Assembly (NCBI RefSeq): GCF_025962655.1
Contig: NZ_JAGFPE010000002.1
Coordinates: 542,679-606,678, forward strand
DNA length: 64,000 bases
DNA from: Candidatus Symbiopectobacterium sp. NZEC151
Lineage (GTDB): Bacteria; Pseudomonadota; Gammaproteobacteria; Enterobacterales; Enterobacteriaceae
Direction of reading: 5' to 3'
The notes beneath the pieces were generated by a model. That model saw only the letters and a list, made by a program, of their open reading frames with translations. It made no database searches and was not told the origin of the DNA. The position numbers and the translations under genes are program-made. Shown here piece after piece: positions 17,323 to 27,290 of the stretch. Numbering within the stretch: position 1 is the first letter of the stretch; each line of letters opens with the position of its first letter.

Positions 17323-17823
17323 TTAGCGGGTGCGTGATGCGGCGGGCGACTTCCCACATTCACTGTCACTGCGCGTCATAAACCGGGCGCGCAGTTTGTC
17401 GTATACCCAGTTATACGCCACGGTATACGGCAGGAAAAACAGGAAAAAGCCGATCTCTACCATCAACGCTTGCCACAGCGTGATCTCCAGCATCCAGGCT
17501 GCGACCGGCAACCCGAACAGGATAAAACCGCCCTCAAAGCCTAATCCGTGCAAGATACGCACTTTGGCACCGCGTGCCACGCGTGATACCGGCCACAGGC
17601 GATCGAAAAGGGCGTTGTAGATGATATTCCACACCATGGCGATGCTGGAGAGCATAATCGCCAATGCGCCCATGGAAAACAGCGGCTTGTTAAACAGCCA
17701 GGCACCAATGGGGGCCGTGATCAACAGAGCAACGATTTCGTAGCCGACAGCATGAAACACACGCTCACCCACGCTTCGGCGTTGTACCGCGGTTGTTTGT
17801 CTCTTTGCTGCGTTAGATTGCAT
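17323..17823 (-). CDS. PACE-family multidrug efflux transporter
   Basis: 166 residues, two bacterial-transmembrane-pair repeats, four membrane helices. Each repeat opens with the family motif: RVFHAVGYE (residues 21-29, with the functionally important Glu29) and RILHGLGFEGG (near residue 90). Relatives (Acinetobacter AceI) export chlorhexidine and similar biocides, with short diamines as likely natural substrates. It diverges from a LysR gene 164 bases away, the arrangement known for aceI/aceR. It converges with the glycosylase gene 5 bases apart. Confidence 0.88.
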   Translation of the reverse strand: MQSNAAKRQTTAVQRRSVGERVFHAVGYEIVALLITAPIGAWLFNKPLFSMGALAIMLSSIAMVWNIIYNALFDRLWPVSRVARGAKVRILHGLGFEGGFILFGLPVAAWMLEITLWQALMVEIGFFLFFLPYTVAYNWVYDKLRARFMTRSDSECGKSPAASRTR

Positions 17824-17948
17824 ACATCACCACACTTTTATTCATCAATTTGGTATTGGGTCAATTAACAAAACAGGCGGTGGAGAAAGCCTCTCACCGC
17901 TTGACGATGGCAGGTTATATCGTTATTACTGGAAGAGTGAAATTAATA

Positions 17949-17969
17949 TCCATCGATAAAATCGATGGA
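17949..17969. promoter_or_regulatory. Inverted repeat TCCATCGAT-AAA-ATCGATGGA
   Basis: Perfect 9-bp arms with a 3-base centre, 18 bases before the LysR start and inside the divergent promoter interval. Likely autoregulatory operator or leader hairpin for the LysR gene. Confidence 0.5.
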
Positions 17970-17987
17970 CTTGAGAAGAGAGCGGTG

Positions 17988-18866
17988 ATGCGATATTCCC
18001 CCGAATCCCTGATTGCCTTTGTTACCGCTGCACAAACCGGCTCCTTCTCCGCCGCTGCGCGCCAGTTACGCAAAAGCCAATCCACCGTGAGCGCGGCGAT
18101 TGCCAACCTCGAAGCCGATCTCGGTTTGGTACTGTTCGATCGTTCCGGGCACCAACCGCGACTGACCGATGATGGTCATAAGGTGCGGGTGCACGTTCAG
18201 GCCATTCTTGCTGCCAGCGACACGCTGGATGCGCTGGCGGTGCGCCTGGCTAACCGCATTGAGCCGCGCCTGACCTTTGTGTTGTCGGATATGTGGAAAG
18301 CGGATCATTATGATCCCTTGCTGCACGCGTTTTCTGCCCGTTTTCCTGATATCGAATTCGAGTGTCTGATCGCCGAGGATGAGGATGCCATCGACCTGCT
18401 TCAGGCGCAGCGTGCGCACATGGGCGTGATTCGCACCCAACCACAGTATCCGACAGAAATCAGCGCCTCGCGGTTGCACGTTAAAACCGAAATGACCCTC
18501 TTTGTTGCCGCACAGCATGCGTTGGCACAGCAGCCGTCTGTCACGCCGCAGCAGTTGGCAACGGTACGCCAGCTTTGTCTGAATACCTATACACGCAATC
18601 AGCGTCAGCCAGAGGAAGGCGTCATCTGGTCTGCCCCTTCTTACCTTATGCTACTGGAAATGGCAGAACAGGGGTTTGGCTGGAGCATCCTGCCACGTTG
18701 GTTGGTCGCCCAGTTTGGTCATCAGATATTGGTGGAACTCTCGGTGGCAGGTTGGCCGCAACTGATTGAAATGGATGTGGTGTGGTCAAAACAGTATCCG
18801 CCAGGACCGGCAGGGTTTTGGATGATTGATAATTTGCTGATGCAAAAAGATCCGACCTTGTCCTGA
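17988..18866 (+). CDS. LysR-family regulator beside the PACE gene
   Basis: 292 residues. Winged helix-turn-helix at residues 1-60 (SLIAFVTAAQTGSFSAAARQLRKSQSTVSAAIANLEADLG with LFDRS and LTDDGH), then an effector-binding domain. A reading frame continues 46 codons upstream, but those residues (including KLISIDKIDG) are encoded by the palindromic leader and do not fit the family. ATG 17988 places the helix-turn-helix normally. By position it probably controls the divergent PACE efflux gene. Confidence 0.88.
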   Translation: MRYSPESLIAFVTAAQTGSFSAAARQLRKSQSTVSAAIANLEADLGLVLFDRSGHQPRLTDDGHKVRVHVQAILAASDTLDALAVRLANRIEPRLTFVLSDMWKADHYDPLLHAFSARFPDIEFECLIAEDEDAIDLLQAQRAHMGVIRTQPQYPTEISASRLHVKTEMTLFVAAQHALAQQPSVTPQQLATVRQLCLNTYTRNQRQPEEGVIWSAPSYLMLLEMAEQGFGWSILPRWLVAQFGHQILVELSVAGWPQLIEMDVVWSKQYPPGPAGFWMIDNLLMQKDPTLS

Positions 18867-18946
18867 AATAGATGAGACCTTGATAGATCATCGCAGACCG
18901 ACTATTTTCATAGCGACGCGATAAAAAAACCACATTATTTAAAGGG

Positions 18947-18978
18947 AAAATAAGTCGATAAATTTACTTATTTTTATT
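18947..18978 (+). terminator. AT-rich terminator after the LysR gene
   Basis: AAAATAAGT (18947-18955) pairs with ACTTATTTT (18966-18974), followed by TATT, 80 bases after the stop. Low GC makes it weak. Confidence 0.4.
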
Positions 18979-19107
18979 AAACAAGTTACGCAATATAATA
19001 AGCATCAATGTCCACCTGGCGCATTATTGCATTTTCGCCATTTTCACTGCGTTTTTTTTATCGCCCAGGATGTACAAACCCGCCGATTCAATGCAAAAAC
19101 TGTGATA

Positions 19108-19120
19108 TACCAAAGTGGTA
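19108..19120. promoter_or_regulatory. Palindrome TACCA-AAG-TGGTA upstream of fumarase
   Basis: Lies 148 bases before the fumarase start in the 402-base gene-free interval 18867-19268. The rest of the interval is AT-rich with no recognised RNA and no clear ArcA or FNR box by eye. Possible operator; binding protein unknown. Confidence 0.3.
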
Positions 19121-19268
19121 CGTCGCGCCAGAAACCCCTACCATGGTCAGGATAATTGTGCTAATGCATGACTGAAAAATTGCACATAAAAATGATAACC
19201 ATATGCAAGACAGAAAGTCTTCAAAGGATACCGAATCTTTCTTTTAATTTGTTGCAAGTGAGAAAAAC

Positions 19269-20912
19269 ATGTCGAATAAACCATTTTATTATCAAGAACC
19301 TTTTCCGCTAAGCAAAGACAACACCCAATATCGCCTGATCAGCAGCGATTATGTTTCCATCACCCAGTTTGAAGGCGAAGAGATCCTGAAGATCGACCCG
19401 CAGGCGTTGACCCTGCTGGCACAACAGGCCTTCCACGATGCATCGTTTATGCTGCGTCCGGCTCACCAACAGCAAGTGGCTGATATCCTGCACGATCCGG
19501 AGGCGAGCGAAAACGACAAATACGTTGCGCTGCAATTCCTGCGCAACTCGGAAATTGCCGCCAAGGGCATTTTGCCGACCTGCCAGGATACCGGTACCGC
19601 GATCATCGTCGGTAAAAAAGGCCAACGGGTCTGGACGGGGAGCAATGACGCCGAAGCGCTGTCACGCGGCGTGTATAACACCTTTATTGAAGATAACCTG
19701 CGCTATTCGCAGAACGCCGCACTGGATATGTACAAGGAAGTCAATACCGGCACCAACCTGCCGGCCCAAATCGACCTGTACAGTACGGAAGGGGCGGAAT
19801 ACAAATTCCTGTTTGTCACCAAAGGGGGCGGTTCTGCCAACAAGACCTACCTTTATCAGGAAACCAAAGCGCTGCTGACGCCAGAAAAACTGAAAAACTA
19901 TCTGGTAGAAAAAATGCGCTCACTGGGCACCGCCGCCTGCCCGCCGTACCACGTCGCTTTTGTTGTCGGCGGTACCTCCGCGGAAAGTACGCTGAAAACC
20001 GTGAAGCTGGCTTCCACCAAATACTACGATACGCTGCCTACCAGCGGCAATGAACATGGGCAAGCCTTCCGCGACGTCGAACTGGAAAATGAATTGCTGA
20101 GAGCGGCACAGGATCTGGGGTTAGGCGCACAGTTCGGCGGTAAATATTTCGCTCACGATATCCGCGTTATTCGTCTGCCGCGTCACGGCGCTTCCTGCCC
20201 GGTTGGCATGGGCGTTTCCTGCTCCGCTGACCGCAACATCAAGGCGAAAATCAACCGCGATGGCATCTGGCTGGAGCAGTTAGAGCAGAACCCTGGCAAA
20301 TACATTCCTGAGTCTCTGCGTGAGGCCGGGGAAGGTGAAGCGGTCAAGATCGATCTTAACCAACCGATGGAACAGATCCTGAAAACGCTGTCTCAGTATC
20401 CGGTTTCCACGCGTCTCTCTCTGTCCGGTACCATTATTGTGGCGCGCGATATTGCTCACGCCAAACTCAAAGAGCGCATCGACAACGGTGAAGGGTTGCC
20501 ACAATACGTGAAAGATCACCCGATTTACTACGCGGGCCCGGCCAAAACGCCGGAAGGCTATGCTTCCGGTTCATTGGGGCCAACCACCGCAGGGCGCATG
20601 GACTCCTACGTTGATCTGTTGCAAGCCAACGGCGGCAGCAAAATCATGCTGGCGAAGGGCAACCGTAGCCAGCAGGTGACCGACGCCTGCCATAAACACG
20701 GCGGTTTCTATCTCGGCAGCATTGGCGGCCCGGCAGCGATTCTGGCGCAGAACAGCATCAAGAGCCTGACCTGTGTTGAATATCCCGAATTGGGTATGGA
20801 AGCGATTTGGAAAATCGAAGTGGAAGACTTCCCGGCGTTCATTCTGGTGGATGACAAGGGGAATGACTTCTTTCAGGTGATCCAATCGAACAAGTGCACT
20901 CGCTGCGCGTAG
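19269..20912 (+). CDS. fumA: Class I (iron-sulfur) fumarate hydratase
   Basis: 547 residues, the length of FumA/FumB. It hydrates fumarate to L-malate using a labile 4Fe-4S cluster. Visible cysteine-containing segments are [10 protein letters not shown] (near residue 105), [14 protein letters not shown] and [10 protein letters not shown]. The alpha-domain [15 protein letters not shown] and the beta-domain [15 protein letters not shown] with [10 protein letters not shown] are typical. The C-terminus ends NKCTRCA. I cannot separate FumA from FumB by eye. It stands alone, with its own promoter region, and could replenish fumarate/malate in low oxygen. Confidence 0.95.
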   Translation: MSNKPFYYQEPFPLSKDNTQYRLISSDYVSITQFEGEEILKIDPQALTLLAQQAFHDASFMLRPAHQQQVADILHDPEASENDKYVALQFLRNSEIAAKGILPTCQDTGTAIIVGKKGQRVWTGSNDAEALSRGVYNTFIEDNLRYSQNAALDMYKEVNTGTNLPAQIDLYSTEGAEYKFLFVTKGGGSANKTYLYQETKALLTPEKLKNYLVEKMRSLGTAACPPYHVAFVVGGTSAESTLKTVKLASTKYYDTLPTSGNEHGQAFRDVELENELLRAAQDLGLGAQFGGKYFAHDIRVIRLPRHGASCPVGMGVSCSADRNIKAKINRDGIWLEQLEQNPGKYIPESLREAGEGEAVKIDLNQPMEQILKTLSQYPVSTRLSLSGTIIVARDIAHAKLKERIDNGEGLPQYVKDHPIYYAGPAKTPEGYASGSLGPTTAGRMDSYVDLLQANGGSKIMLAKGNRSQQVTDACHKHGGFYLGSIGGPAAILAQNSIKSLTCVEYPELGMEAIWKIEVEDFPAFILVDDKGNDFFQVIQSNKCTRCA

Positions 20913-20949
20913 GGTTGTTGTTTTAGCATGGCACCAGATATCTTTTGAT

Positions 20950-21281
20950 GTTAACCCGCGTTGAATGACGCTGAGGAAACGGGTAACGCCAGGATGAGCG
21001 GATCTTTATGCAGACATAGGCGTCATATTTCGTGCGCGAACCTGTTCGCCTCTCTCTGCTAACCGCGTGGCACGCGCCCGACACGGGGTGTGCAGTCGCC
21101 CACACCCCGTGACCCCGCGCTTTTTGCGGAATAACGCCGCTTCGCGGTGCCTTCAGAAAAAGCTGTCGCCGGACGGACCGCTCCCGACGCGTTCCCTACG
21201 CGGCGGGAGCTTTCGCCGCATCCATGCGGCTCATCCTGGCGCCATCTTCTTCTTCAGCGTTATTCGACGCGGAACGTCAAC
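20950..21281. repeat. 332-base structured element with imperfect terminal inverted repeats (MITE-like)
   Basis: Left arm 20950-21010 and right arm 21219-21281 are imperfect inverted copies. An exact 13-mer CGCCAGGATGAGC (20987-20999) is matched by its complement at 21229-21241, and CGCGTTGAATGACGCTGA is matched with two changes. Between the arms lie further hairpins: ACGGGGTGTG/CACACCCCGT, CCGC/GCGG and GCTCCCG/CGGGAGC. Reading frames inside are arginine/proline-rich by-products. No transposase and no clear target duplication. It occupies most of the gene-free 20913-21415 interval between fumarase and tehB. Confidence 0.6.
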
Positions 21282-21415
21282 CCCTTATCGCTCATACTCC
21301 CATTATTAAAGATGCATTTTAAATACATTTTTATAGCTATTCTTTGTCAGGCTTTATAAACTACCCGCAACGCGGTAAAACGCGATAAGAATGTATAAGC
21401 TCTCCGAGGTGTATG

Positions 21416-22288
21416 ATGCAAAACCTGATCTGTTATAAAACCCTACCGCAGTGGAATGCACAGACGCTGCCCGCCGCGTTTCAAGAAAAACACAACACGC
21501 AAGTGGGTACATGGGCCAAGCTGACCGTCCTGAAAGGAGAGCTGACGTTCGCCATGCTGCATGAAGATGGCTCAGTGATTGAGACCTACCAATTTACCGA
21601 ACAGAACCAGCCGCCGTTTGTTGAACCGCAAGCCTGGCACCGTATCGTCAGTGCCTCAGCGGATTTGGAGTGTCAGTTAGCGTTTTACTGCACCGCCGAA
21701 GACTATTACGCCAAAAAACACGGCCTGACGGCAACCCACTCCGAAGTGGTGGCGGCACTGGAGCAAATACCGGCGGGCAAAGCGCTCGATCTTGGTTGCG
21801 GTGGCGGCAGAAACGCCCTTTACATGAACCTGCGCGGGTTTGACGTTACTGCATATGACAAAAATCTCAACAGCATCTCGTCGCTGAAAGATATCATCAA
21901 CGGCGAAAACCTCTCCGGCATTCGCGCCAGCCTGTACGACATTAATAAAGCCGCGCTAGACGAACAGTATGACCTGATCATCTCCACCGTGGTGTTGATG
22001 TTTTTGGAGCGCGAGCGCATTCCTTTTATCGTGCGTAACTTGCAGGAATGCACCGTAGAGGGCGGCTATAACCTGATCGTGGCAGCCATGTCCACCGAGG
22101 ATTTCCCCTGCCCGCTGCCTTTCTCCTTCACCTTCCAGCACAACGAACTGCGTGAGTATTACGCCGGGTGGGATATCCTGAAATACAACGAAGAGGTGGG
22201 TGAGTTGCATAAAACCGACGAGAATGGCAATCGCATCAAACTGCGCTTCGCCACCTTACTGGCAAGAAAAACGCAGCCCAGCGCGTAA
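21416..22288 (+). CDS. tehB: Tellurite resistance methyltransferase TehB (long form)
   Basis: About 290 residues. An N-terminal cupin-like DUF1971 domain (residues 1-95, FVEPQAWHRI) is fused to a SAM-dependent methyltransferase domain with motif I LDLGCGGGRNALY near residue 125 and LYDINKA later. This is the long TehB architecture seen in Haemophilus; E. coli TehB lacks the first domain. It detoxifies tellurite by methylation, and relatives affect oxidant tolerance. Two ATGs overlap (21413, 21416); GAGGT at 21406-21410 favours the second. Confidence 0.92.
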   Translation: MQNLICYKTLPQWNAQTLPAAFQEKHNTQVGTWAKLTVLKGELTFAMLHEDGSVIETYQFTEQNQPPFVEPQAWHRIVSASADLECQLAFYCTAEDYYAKKHGLTATHSEVVAALEQIPAGKALDLGCGGGRNALYMNLRGFDVTAYDKNLNSISSLKDIINGENLSGIRASLYDINKAALDEQYDLIISTVVLMFLERERIPFIVRNLQECTVEGGYNLIVAAMSTEDFPCPLPFSFTFQHNELREYYAGWDILKYNEEVGELHKTDENGNRIKLRFATLLARKTQPSA

Positions 22289-22308
22289 GGCGCACAGACT
22301 GCGTTTTT
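22267..22308 (+). terminator. Terminator overlapping the tehB 3' end
   Basis: AAAAACGCAG (22267-22276) pairs with CTGCGTTTTT (22299-22308), giving a U-rich 3' side. The left arm lies inside the last tehB codons. Confidence 0.55.
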
Positions 22309-22310
22309 AG

Positions 22311-22329
22311 GGGCCGGTCTCACCGGCCC
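22311..22329. terminator. GC-rich hairpin between convergent tehB and ribB
   Basis: GGGCCGG-TCTCA-CCGGCCC lies 11 bases beyond the ribB stop. Probably ends ribB transcription, although the following U run is weak. Confidence 0.5.
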
Positions 22330-22340
22330 AAGAAGAGCGA

Positions 22341-22994
22341 TCAGCTGGCTTTGCGTTCCGCTGCCTGACGGTAGGCGACCAAATCTTCGATGGTCAGTAC
22401 CGGCATACCGTGCTGTTTGGCAAAGGCGATCACTTCCGGCGCACGCGCCATGGAGCCGTCATCATTGGTCAGTTCACACAGCACAGCGGCCGGTTTGAAA
22501 CCTGCCAGCGTTGCCAGATCGACAGACGCTTCGGTATGACCACCGCGAGTCAGTACGCCGCCCGGTTGAGCGCGCAGCGGGAAGACGTGGCCAGGGCGAT
22601 TCAGATCGCTTGCGCGAGCGTCATCGGCAATGGCAGCGCGAACGGTTGTCATACGGTCAGACGCAGACACACCGGTCGTCACGCCTTCGGCAGCTTCAAT
22701 GGTGACAGTAAAGCCGGTTTGATAGTGGCTGGTGTTATGCTCGACCATCATGGGCAGTTCCAGTTGACGGCGGCGCTCTTCGGTCAGGCACAGGCAGACG
22801 ATACCGCTACCGTAGCGAATGGTCATCGCCATTTGCTCAACGGTCATGTTCTCGGCGGCAAATACCATGTCGCCTTCGTTTTCGCGGTCTTCGTCGTCCA
22901 ACACCATAACACCAACGCCTTGACGCAGCGCTTCAAGCGCACGTTCAACGCGTTCAGATGGTGTGCCAAATGCAGAAAGTAATGTCTGATTCAT
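22341..22994 (-). CDS. ribB: 3,4-dihydroxy-2-butanone 4-phosphate synthase RibB
   Basis: 217 residues, the length of E. coli RibB. It converts ribulose 5-phosphate to the four-carbon precursor of riboflavin. The acidic metal and substrate loop [18 protein letters not shown] (about 32-49), [38 protein letters not shown] and the C-terminal EDLVAYR are all present. It is preceded at 145 bases by an FMN riboswitch, so synthesis is repressed when FMN is plentiful. Confidence 0.97.
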   Translation of the reverse strand: MNQTLLSAFGTPSERVERALEALRQGVGVMVLDDEDRENEGDMVFAAENMTVEQMAMTIRYGSGIVCLCLTEERRRQLELPMMVEHNTSHYQTGFTVTIEAAEGVTTGVSASDRMTTVRAAIADDARASDLNRPGHVFPLRAQPGGVLTRGGHTEASVDLATLAGFKPAAVLCELTNDDGSMARAPEVIAFAKQHGMPVLTIEDLVAYRQAAERKAS

Positions 22995-23138
22995 GGTAAA
23001 AAAACCTCATGTTTATTATGGATTACCAGAACCAGGGCGAGCTTGAGGAGTAACCATTGCGACGAATGCGTGTCAATACGCACCGGGCAATGACTAACAA
23101 AATAACGCGAGTGGGCATAAACCCAACAGGATACCGTT

Positions 23139-23332
23139 ACTCTCTCCCATCCGGACTATAACCGTCGGCCCCGGAATTTCACCGGATCTGCTGACCTCGC
23201 CACGCATATCGATAATAAATTATTGATAACGTTACGGCGAGCGCTCGCGGGCTTCCAGACGAAAGCACGATGTTTTAACACCCTGCGCTGTCTGGTTTAC
23301 CGCCGGTGGGGAATTACACCCCGCCCTGAGAA
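23139..23332 (-). promoter_or_regulatory. FMN riboswitch (RFN element) for ribB
   Basis: Read on the minus strand, the conserved blocks appear in order: AGGGCGGGGTGTAATTCCCC, ACCGGCGGTAA, GCCCGCGAGCG, GATCCGGTGAAATTCCGG, GGCCGACGGT and ATAGTCCGGATGGGAGAGAG. A 60-70 base variable arm lies between blocks. No strong U-tailed terminator separates it from ribB, so control is probably at translation or Rho-dependent, as in E. coli. Confidence 0.95.
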
Positions 23333-23531
23333 GTAAGCGTGGTAACTATAACCCTATTGCCTGAGCGGGGCAATTAGCGCAATGGATAAAATGTGATATC
23401 TGCTAGCCTATTTGTAAAATTTTTCTTTAAGAATCCGACACAAAGCATTACAGGGCGAGTTTTGGTTTATCCCTTTTCATTCACGCATTACACTGACAGT
23501 ACAGATGACACGAACCTATCAGGAAAACGGC

Positions 23532-23813
23532 ATGATTGACCCGAAAAAGATTGAGCAAATTGCGCGCCAGGTGCATGAATCCATGCCAAAAGGCATACGT
23601 GAGTTGGGCGAAGACGCCGAGAAAAAAATTCGCCAGGTGCTGCAAGCGCAGTTCACCAAGCTGGATCTGGTGAACCGCGAAGAGTTCGATGTACAAACGC
23701 AGGTTTTGCTGCGCACCCGTGAAAAGCTGGCGCGACTGGAACAGCGTTTAACCGAACTGGAAGCCAGGCTGGACGCGGAAAAAACCGCAACGGCTGAACA
23801 GCAGCCCTCGTAA
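23532..23813 (+). CDS. ubiK: Ubiquinone biosynthesis accessory factor UbiK (YqiC)
   Basis: 93 residues: [21 protein letters not shown] opens an amphipathic N-terminal helix. A C-terminal coiled coil ([26 protein letters not shown]) trimerises in family members. UbiK binds UbiJ and supports aerobic ubiquinone synthesis at the membrane. ATG 23532 is the family start; an upstream in-frame extension of nine codons is not conserved. It is divergent from ribB, as in E. coli. Confidence 0.93.
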   Translation: MIDPKKIEQIARQVHESMPKGIRELGEDAEKKIRQVLQAQFTKLDLVNREEFDVQTQVLLRTREKLARLEQRLTELEARLDAEKTATAEQQPS

Positions 23814-23828
23814 GCTGCCCGGCTTCAT

Positions 23829-23863
23829 CACCAGTACCGGCCACCCGTTGGCCGGTACTGGTG
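23829..23863. terminator. Bidirectional terminator between ubiK and yjeH
   Basis: Perfect 14-bp stem CACCAGTACCGGCC and complement around a 7-base loop, placed between the two convergent stop codons. It lacks long U runs on either side. Confidence 0.7.
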
Positions 23864-23866
23864 CGG

Positions 23867-25123
23867 TTATTCTGCTGCCAGTTGCTGTGACTTACGCGGT
23901 AAACCCCACCACAACACAGCGAACATAATCAACGCATAGAGCGATTTAGCCCCCACCATCACCAACAGTGCGCAGCACAATACACTGCCGATAACCGCCA
24001 TCAGGCGGGCCCGACCTTTCAACAACCGGCACCCAGCCAGCATGCACAGCAGATAAACCAGAACAAAAATGCCATTGGCATAAACGATCAGCGTCGCTAA
24101 AGGCAAAGATAGCCAGTAAATCAGCAGACAACAGACCATGCTACACAGCACCACCGCCGACAGCGCACTGAGTGGCACCTGGGCTCGCGAAAGCCTCCCC
24201 AAACGACTCCCCGGCGCTGCCTGCGACCACACCAGTCGCGCAAAGCCTTGGGTGTATATGTTCACGCTGGCAAAGCACGCCAGATAACCGACGAGGCAGG
24301 CGGCCCAATAGATCCACTGGCTGGCAAACAGGTCCGCGACAATACTCAACAGCAGCGAGGTCGGGGGGATATCACTGCCATAGACATTCAACTGCAAAAT
24401 CGCCACGGTACAGCCCCAATAGACGATGCCAGCAATCAGCATGCCGATCATCAACGCGCGTGGGAAATCACGCTCGGGATTGCGAAACTCGGTGGAAAGG
24501 TGAGCAAACGCTTCCAGCCCGACAAAACACCAAAACATCACGGCGAGTGAATCAAAGGTGTTCGGCCAAGAGACAGCACTCAGTGCAGGCCAGGCGATAT
24601 GCGTGGGATTGATCTCTCCGCCCCACCAAATGGCGGCGACCAGCAGCACCACCAGCACGGCAATCAACGTTTGAATGGAAGCACTTGAGCCCGCGCTGCG
24701 TGACCCAAGCAGCCAAATGGCGACCAGCGTCAACAGTTGCACCGCCAATATGCCCATCCTGCTGTGGCCGATAAACGGCGCCCAAAATTCAGCGGCAATT
24801 TGCAGCGCAGCAGGCAACCCCAGTGGGATCACGGAAAGAAACAGCCAGCGCGTCACGCGGGCCAGACGTGGACCAAACGCCAGGTTGACAAAGTGAGCCG
24901 CCCCACCGGCATTCGGAAAATGCTGTCCTAACGCGGCAAAGCCAATGGCAATCGGAAACACCAACACAATCAGCAGCGGCCAGGCCCACAGGCTGTCGTT
25001 ACCCGACAGTTGCGCCACAATGGCGGGCACCGCAAACACACCGGTACCCAGTAGCGAAGTGGAAAGCAGCCCCACTCCCTGAATCACCCCCAGATCCTGC
25101 TTTAACCCATTGCTACTCGCCAC
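23867..25123 (-). CDS. yjeH: YjeH-type L-methionine/branched-chain amino acid exporter
   Basis: 418 residues, the same length as E. coli YjeH, with about 12 membrane segments of the APC superfamily. Nearly identical stretches include GLLSTSLLGTGVFAVPA, FLSVIPLGLPAALQIAA, MFWCFVGLEAFAHL and NPERDFPRALMIGML. It exports L-methionine and branched-chain amino acids. It converges with ubiK and follows zipA on the same strand, after a terminator. Confidence 0.93.
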   Translation of the reverse strand: MASSNGLKQDLGVIQGVGLLSTSLLGTGVFAVPAIVAQLSGNDSLWAWPLLIVLVFPIAIGFAALGQHFPNAGGAAHFVNLAFGPRLARVTRWLFLSVIPLGLPAALQIAAEFWAPFIGHSRMGILAVQLLTLVAIWLLGSRSAGSSASIQTLIAVLVVLLVAAIWWGGEINPTHIAWPALSAVSWPNTFDSLAVMFWCFVGLEAFAHLSTEFRNPERDFPRALMIGMLIAGIVYWGCTVAILQLNVYGSDIPPTSLLLSIVADLFASQWIYWAACLVGYLACFASVNIYTQGFARLVWSQAAPGSRLGRLSRAQVPLSALSAVVLCSMVCCLLIYWLSLPLATLIVYANGIFVLVYLLCMLAGCRLLKGRARLMAVIGSVLCCALLVMVGAKSLYALIMFAVLWWGLPRKSQQLAAE

Positions 25124-25144
25124 GTCAACTCACCCTATCCCCTG

Positions 25145-25175
25145 AAAAAACAAAGCCTCCACGTAGGAGGCTTTG
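25145..25175 (-). terminator. Terminator after zipA
   Basis: CAAAGCCTCC-ACGTA-GGAGGCTTTG (25151-25175), followed on the minus strand by a six-T run (25145-25150). Confidence 0.9.
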
Positions 25176-25192
25176 CGGTTACACCATCACGT

Positions 25193-26131
25193 TTATCCAT
25201 GAGTCCGCAGCACATCACGAATACGGCCCTTGTAGGCTTCAACTTTCTGCGGCGTCATTAAACGGCGCTCATCATCCAGCACCACGCCGCCAACGTCATC
25301 GGCAATGCGCTGTGCAGATTGCAGCATCAGTTTGAAGTTCTGGCTCGCGTCACCGTAGGAAGGCACCATCATGAAAATGGAGACACCCGGCGTGGAGAAC
25401 TCGGCCATATCGTCGATACTGAATGAGCCGGGTTTCACCATGTTGGCCAGGCTGAACAGCACCGGCCCTGCGCCCGCAGGATTAACATGGCGATGGAAAA
25501 TATTCATTTCACCGAACTGGAACCCTGCCTGCAACACGCTTTGCAGCAGCACTTCACCGCCAATGATACTGCCCTGATGAGCAGCGACGTGCAGCACCAG
25601 CACCGTTTCTTGCGCTGTACTGCTCGCATTTTGCACGTGCGGTTGGTCAGTATCCCGTTCGGACGCGTCTTGCTCTGCGGCCTGCACGTCAACGTGCGGT
25701 GCAGGCGCTACCGGGGCTGGGTGCAAAGGCGCAGCGCGATCGTCCTGTGCAACGCGGTCGGCGTGCACCTCAGGCGCCGAGCGTGGCGCGGTGGTCGCCC
25801 CTAACAACGGATCGTAATCGGTACGAACGTGTTCGGCCGCGGAAGCGAAAGGCGATGAGGATGCAGATGGCGGTGCAGGCTCACTGAACGTTCCCAATGC
25901 CGGTTCTTCCTCTGCACGAGTTCGCGTGACTCTGACTTCGCCGACCCCTTCATCAAGCTCCTCAAGCGGCGCAGCATCTTCTCGCTTCTGCTTTTGCTTA
26001 AGGCGTTTCACCGGACGGTCACGAAAAAGGGACGAGCGCTCTTTACGGCTCGTCCACAAGCCGTGAAGCAGTAGCGCAATTATAGCGATCGCGCCCACAA
26101 CGATTAATATCAGACGCAAGTCCTGCATCAT
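25193..26131 (-). CDS. zipA: Cell division protein ZipA
   Basis: 312 residues. An N-terminal membrane anchor (about 5-24, [20 protein letters not shown]), the charged segment [22 protein letters not shown], a proline/alanine-rich variable linker (about 50-170) and the C-terminal FtsZ-binding domain (about 175-312, [21 protein letters not shown]). It tethers FtsZ to the inner membrane at the divisome. Divergent from cysZ, as in E. coli. The 255-base gap 26132-26387 holds both promoters. Confidence 0.96.
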   Translation of the reverse strand: MMQDLRLILIVVGAIAIIALLLHGLWTSRKERSSLFRDRPVKRLKQKQKREDAAPLEELDEGVGEVRVTRTRAEEEPALGTFSEPAPPSASSSPFASAAEHVRTDYDPLLGATTAPRSAPEVHADRVAQDDRAAPLHPAPVAPAPHVDVQAAEQDASERDTDQPHVQNASSTAQETVLVLHVAAHQGSIIGGEVLLQSVLQAGFQFGEMNIFHRHVNPAGAGPVLFSLANMVKPGSFSIDDMAEFSTPGVSIFMMVPSYGDASQNFKLMLQSAQRIADDVGGVVLDDERRLMTPQKVEAYKGRIRDVLRTHG

Positions 26132-26387
26132 TGCTATCCCAGTTAATTCAATTTATTGCCACCGCGGCAACTTTTTCGTACCCCTAACTCTATTTGCCTG
26201 CGTACACAAGTGCAAGCCTGCACAGTATTTTATAGGAATAAAGATATACCGGGCGCACTTTTTTGCTTTTTTTTCGTCCAAAGGGTCACTGGTCAGCAGA
26301 AAATCATCCCGATATGATGCAGATCACACAAACTATCCCGATCGCATCAAAGATCCGGATCACCCCAACACTGAGGAACAGGATGTC

Positions 26388-27158
26388 ATGGTAACCCCGT
26401 CCCCCGCTACGCCACCGCGTTCAGGCATTTACTATTTTGCACAAGGTTGGCAACTGATGTCGCTGCCGGGTATACGGCGCTTTGTCATCATTCCCCTGCT
26501 GCTCAACGTGCTGTTGATGGGCGGTGCCTTTTGGTGGCTGTTTTCCCGCATGGGAGAATGGATTGCCCGGCTGATGGGCCATGTGCCGGAGTGGCTGCAA
26601 TGGTTAAGCTACCTGCTATGGCCGCTCGCCGTCATTTCTATCCTGTTGGTATTTGGCTATTTTTTCAGCACCATTGCCAATTTTATCGCGGCACCGTTTA
26701 ACGGACTGCTGGCCGAGCAACTTGAGGCGCGGCTGACCGGAAAGGCCCTGCCGGATAGCGGCGTAATGGGCATGGTTAAAGATATCCCGCGTATCATGAA
26801 GCGCGAAGTGCAGAAGCTCGCCTATTACCTGCCGCGCGCCATCGTGCTGTTGTTGCTGTATCTTATTCCCGGCATCGGGCAAACCGTGGCACCGCTGCTG
26901 TGGTTCGGGTTCAGCGCGTGGATGTTGGCCATTCAGTATTGCGATTATCCCTTCGACAATCACAAAATCAGCTTTCCCGCCATGCGCGAAGCGTTACGAC
27001 GTCATAAACTCAATAACTTGCAGTTCGGCGCGCTGGTCAGTGTGTTCACGCTGGTGCCGTTCCTGAATTTGGTGGTGATGCCCGTCGCCGTCTGCGGTGC
27101 AACCGCATTGTGGGTAGACAGGTATCGTCATCTTTCGGTATCTGCGGGAACGCGGTAG
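26388..27158 (+). CDS. cysZ: Sulfate transporter CysZ
   Basis: 256 residues with four or more membrane segments and [28 protein letters not shown] at the start. It takes up sulfate for cysteine synthesis and feeds the adjacent cysK pathway. Codons begin after GGAACAGGATGTC with an ATG at 26388. It is followed by cysK after 132 bases with its own promoter region. Confidence 0.96.
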   Translation: MVTPSPATPPRSGIYYFAQGWQLMSLPGIRRFVIIPLLLNVLLMGGAFWWLFSRMGEWIARLMGHVPEWLQWLSYLLWPLAVISILLVFGYFFSTIANFIAAPFNGLLAEQLEARLTGKALPDSGVMGMVKDIPRIMKREVQKLAYYLPRAIVLLLLYLIPGIGQTVAPLLWFGFSAWMLAIQYCDYPFDNHKISFPAMREALRRHKLNNLQFGALVSVFTLVPFLNLVVMPVAVCGATALWVDRYRHLSVSAGTR

Positions 27159-27290
27159 TTTTTTCCGACTGTAATGAAAAGATATTTCTTAAGAACATAA
27201 CGATATAGCAATTCTTTCCTTCCCTGAAAGGGAGGAGTGAGTATGCTCTATCTTGTTGGTAAAAATTTCATACAGTTATAAGGACTGGCC

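Noticed and set aside
20950..21281. ERIC repeat
   Set aside because: Length, ends and core differ entirely from the two genuine ERIC copies.
21067..21359. Two overlapping plus-strand small reading frames
   Set aside because: They lie inside the palindromic element, are rich in Arg, Pro and Ser from GC-rich hairpins, and lack ribosome sites or family features.
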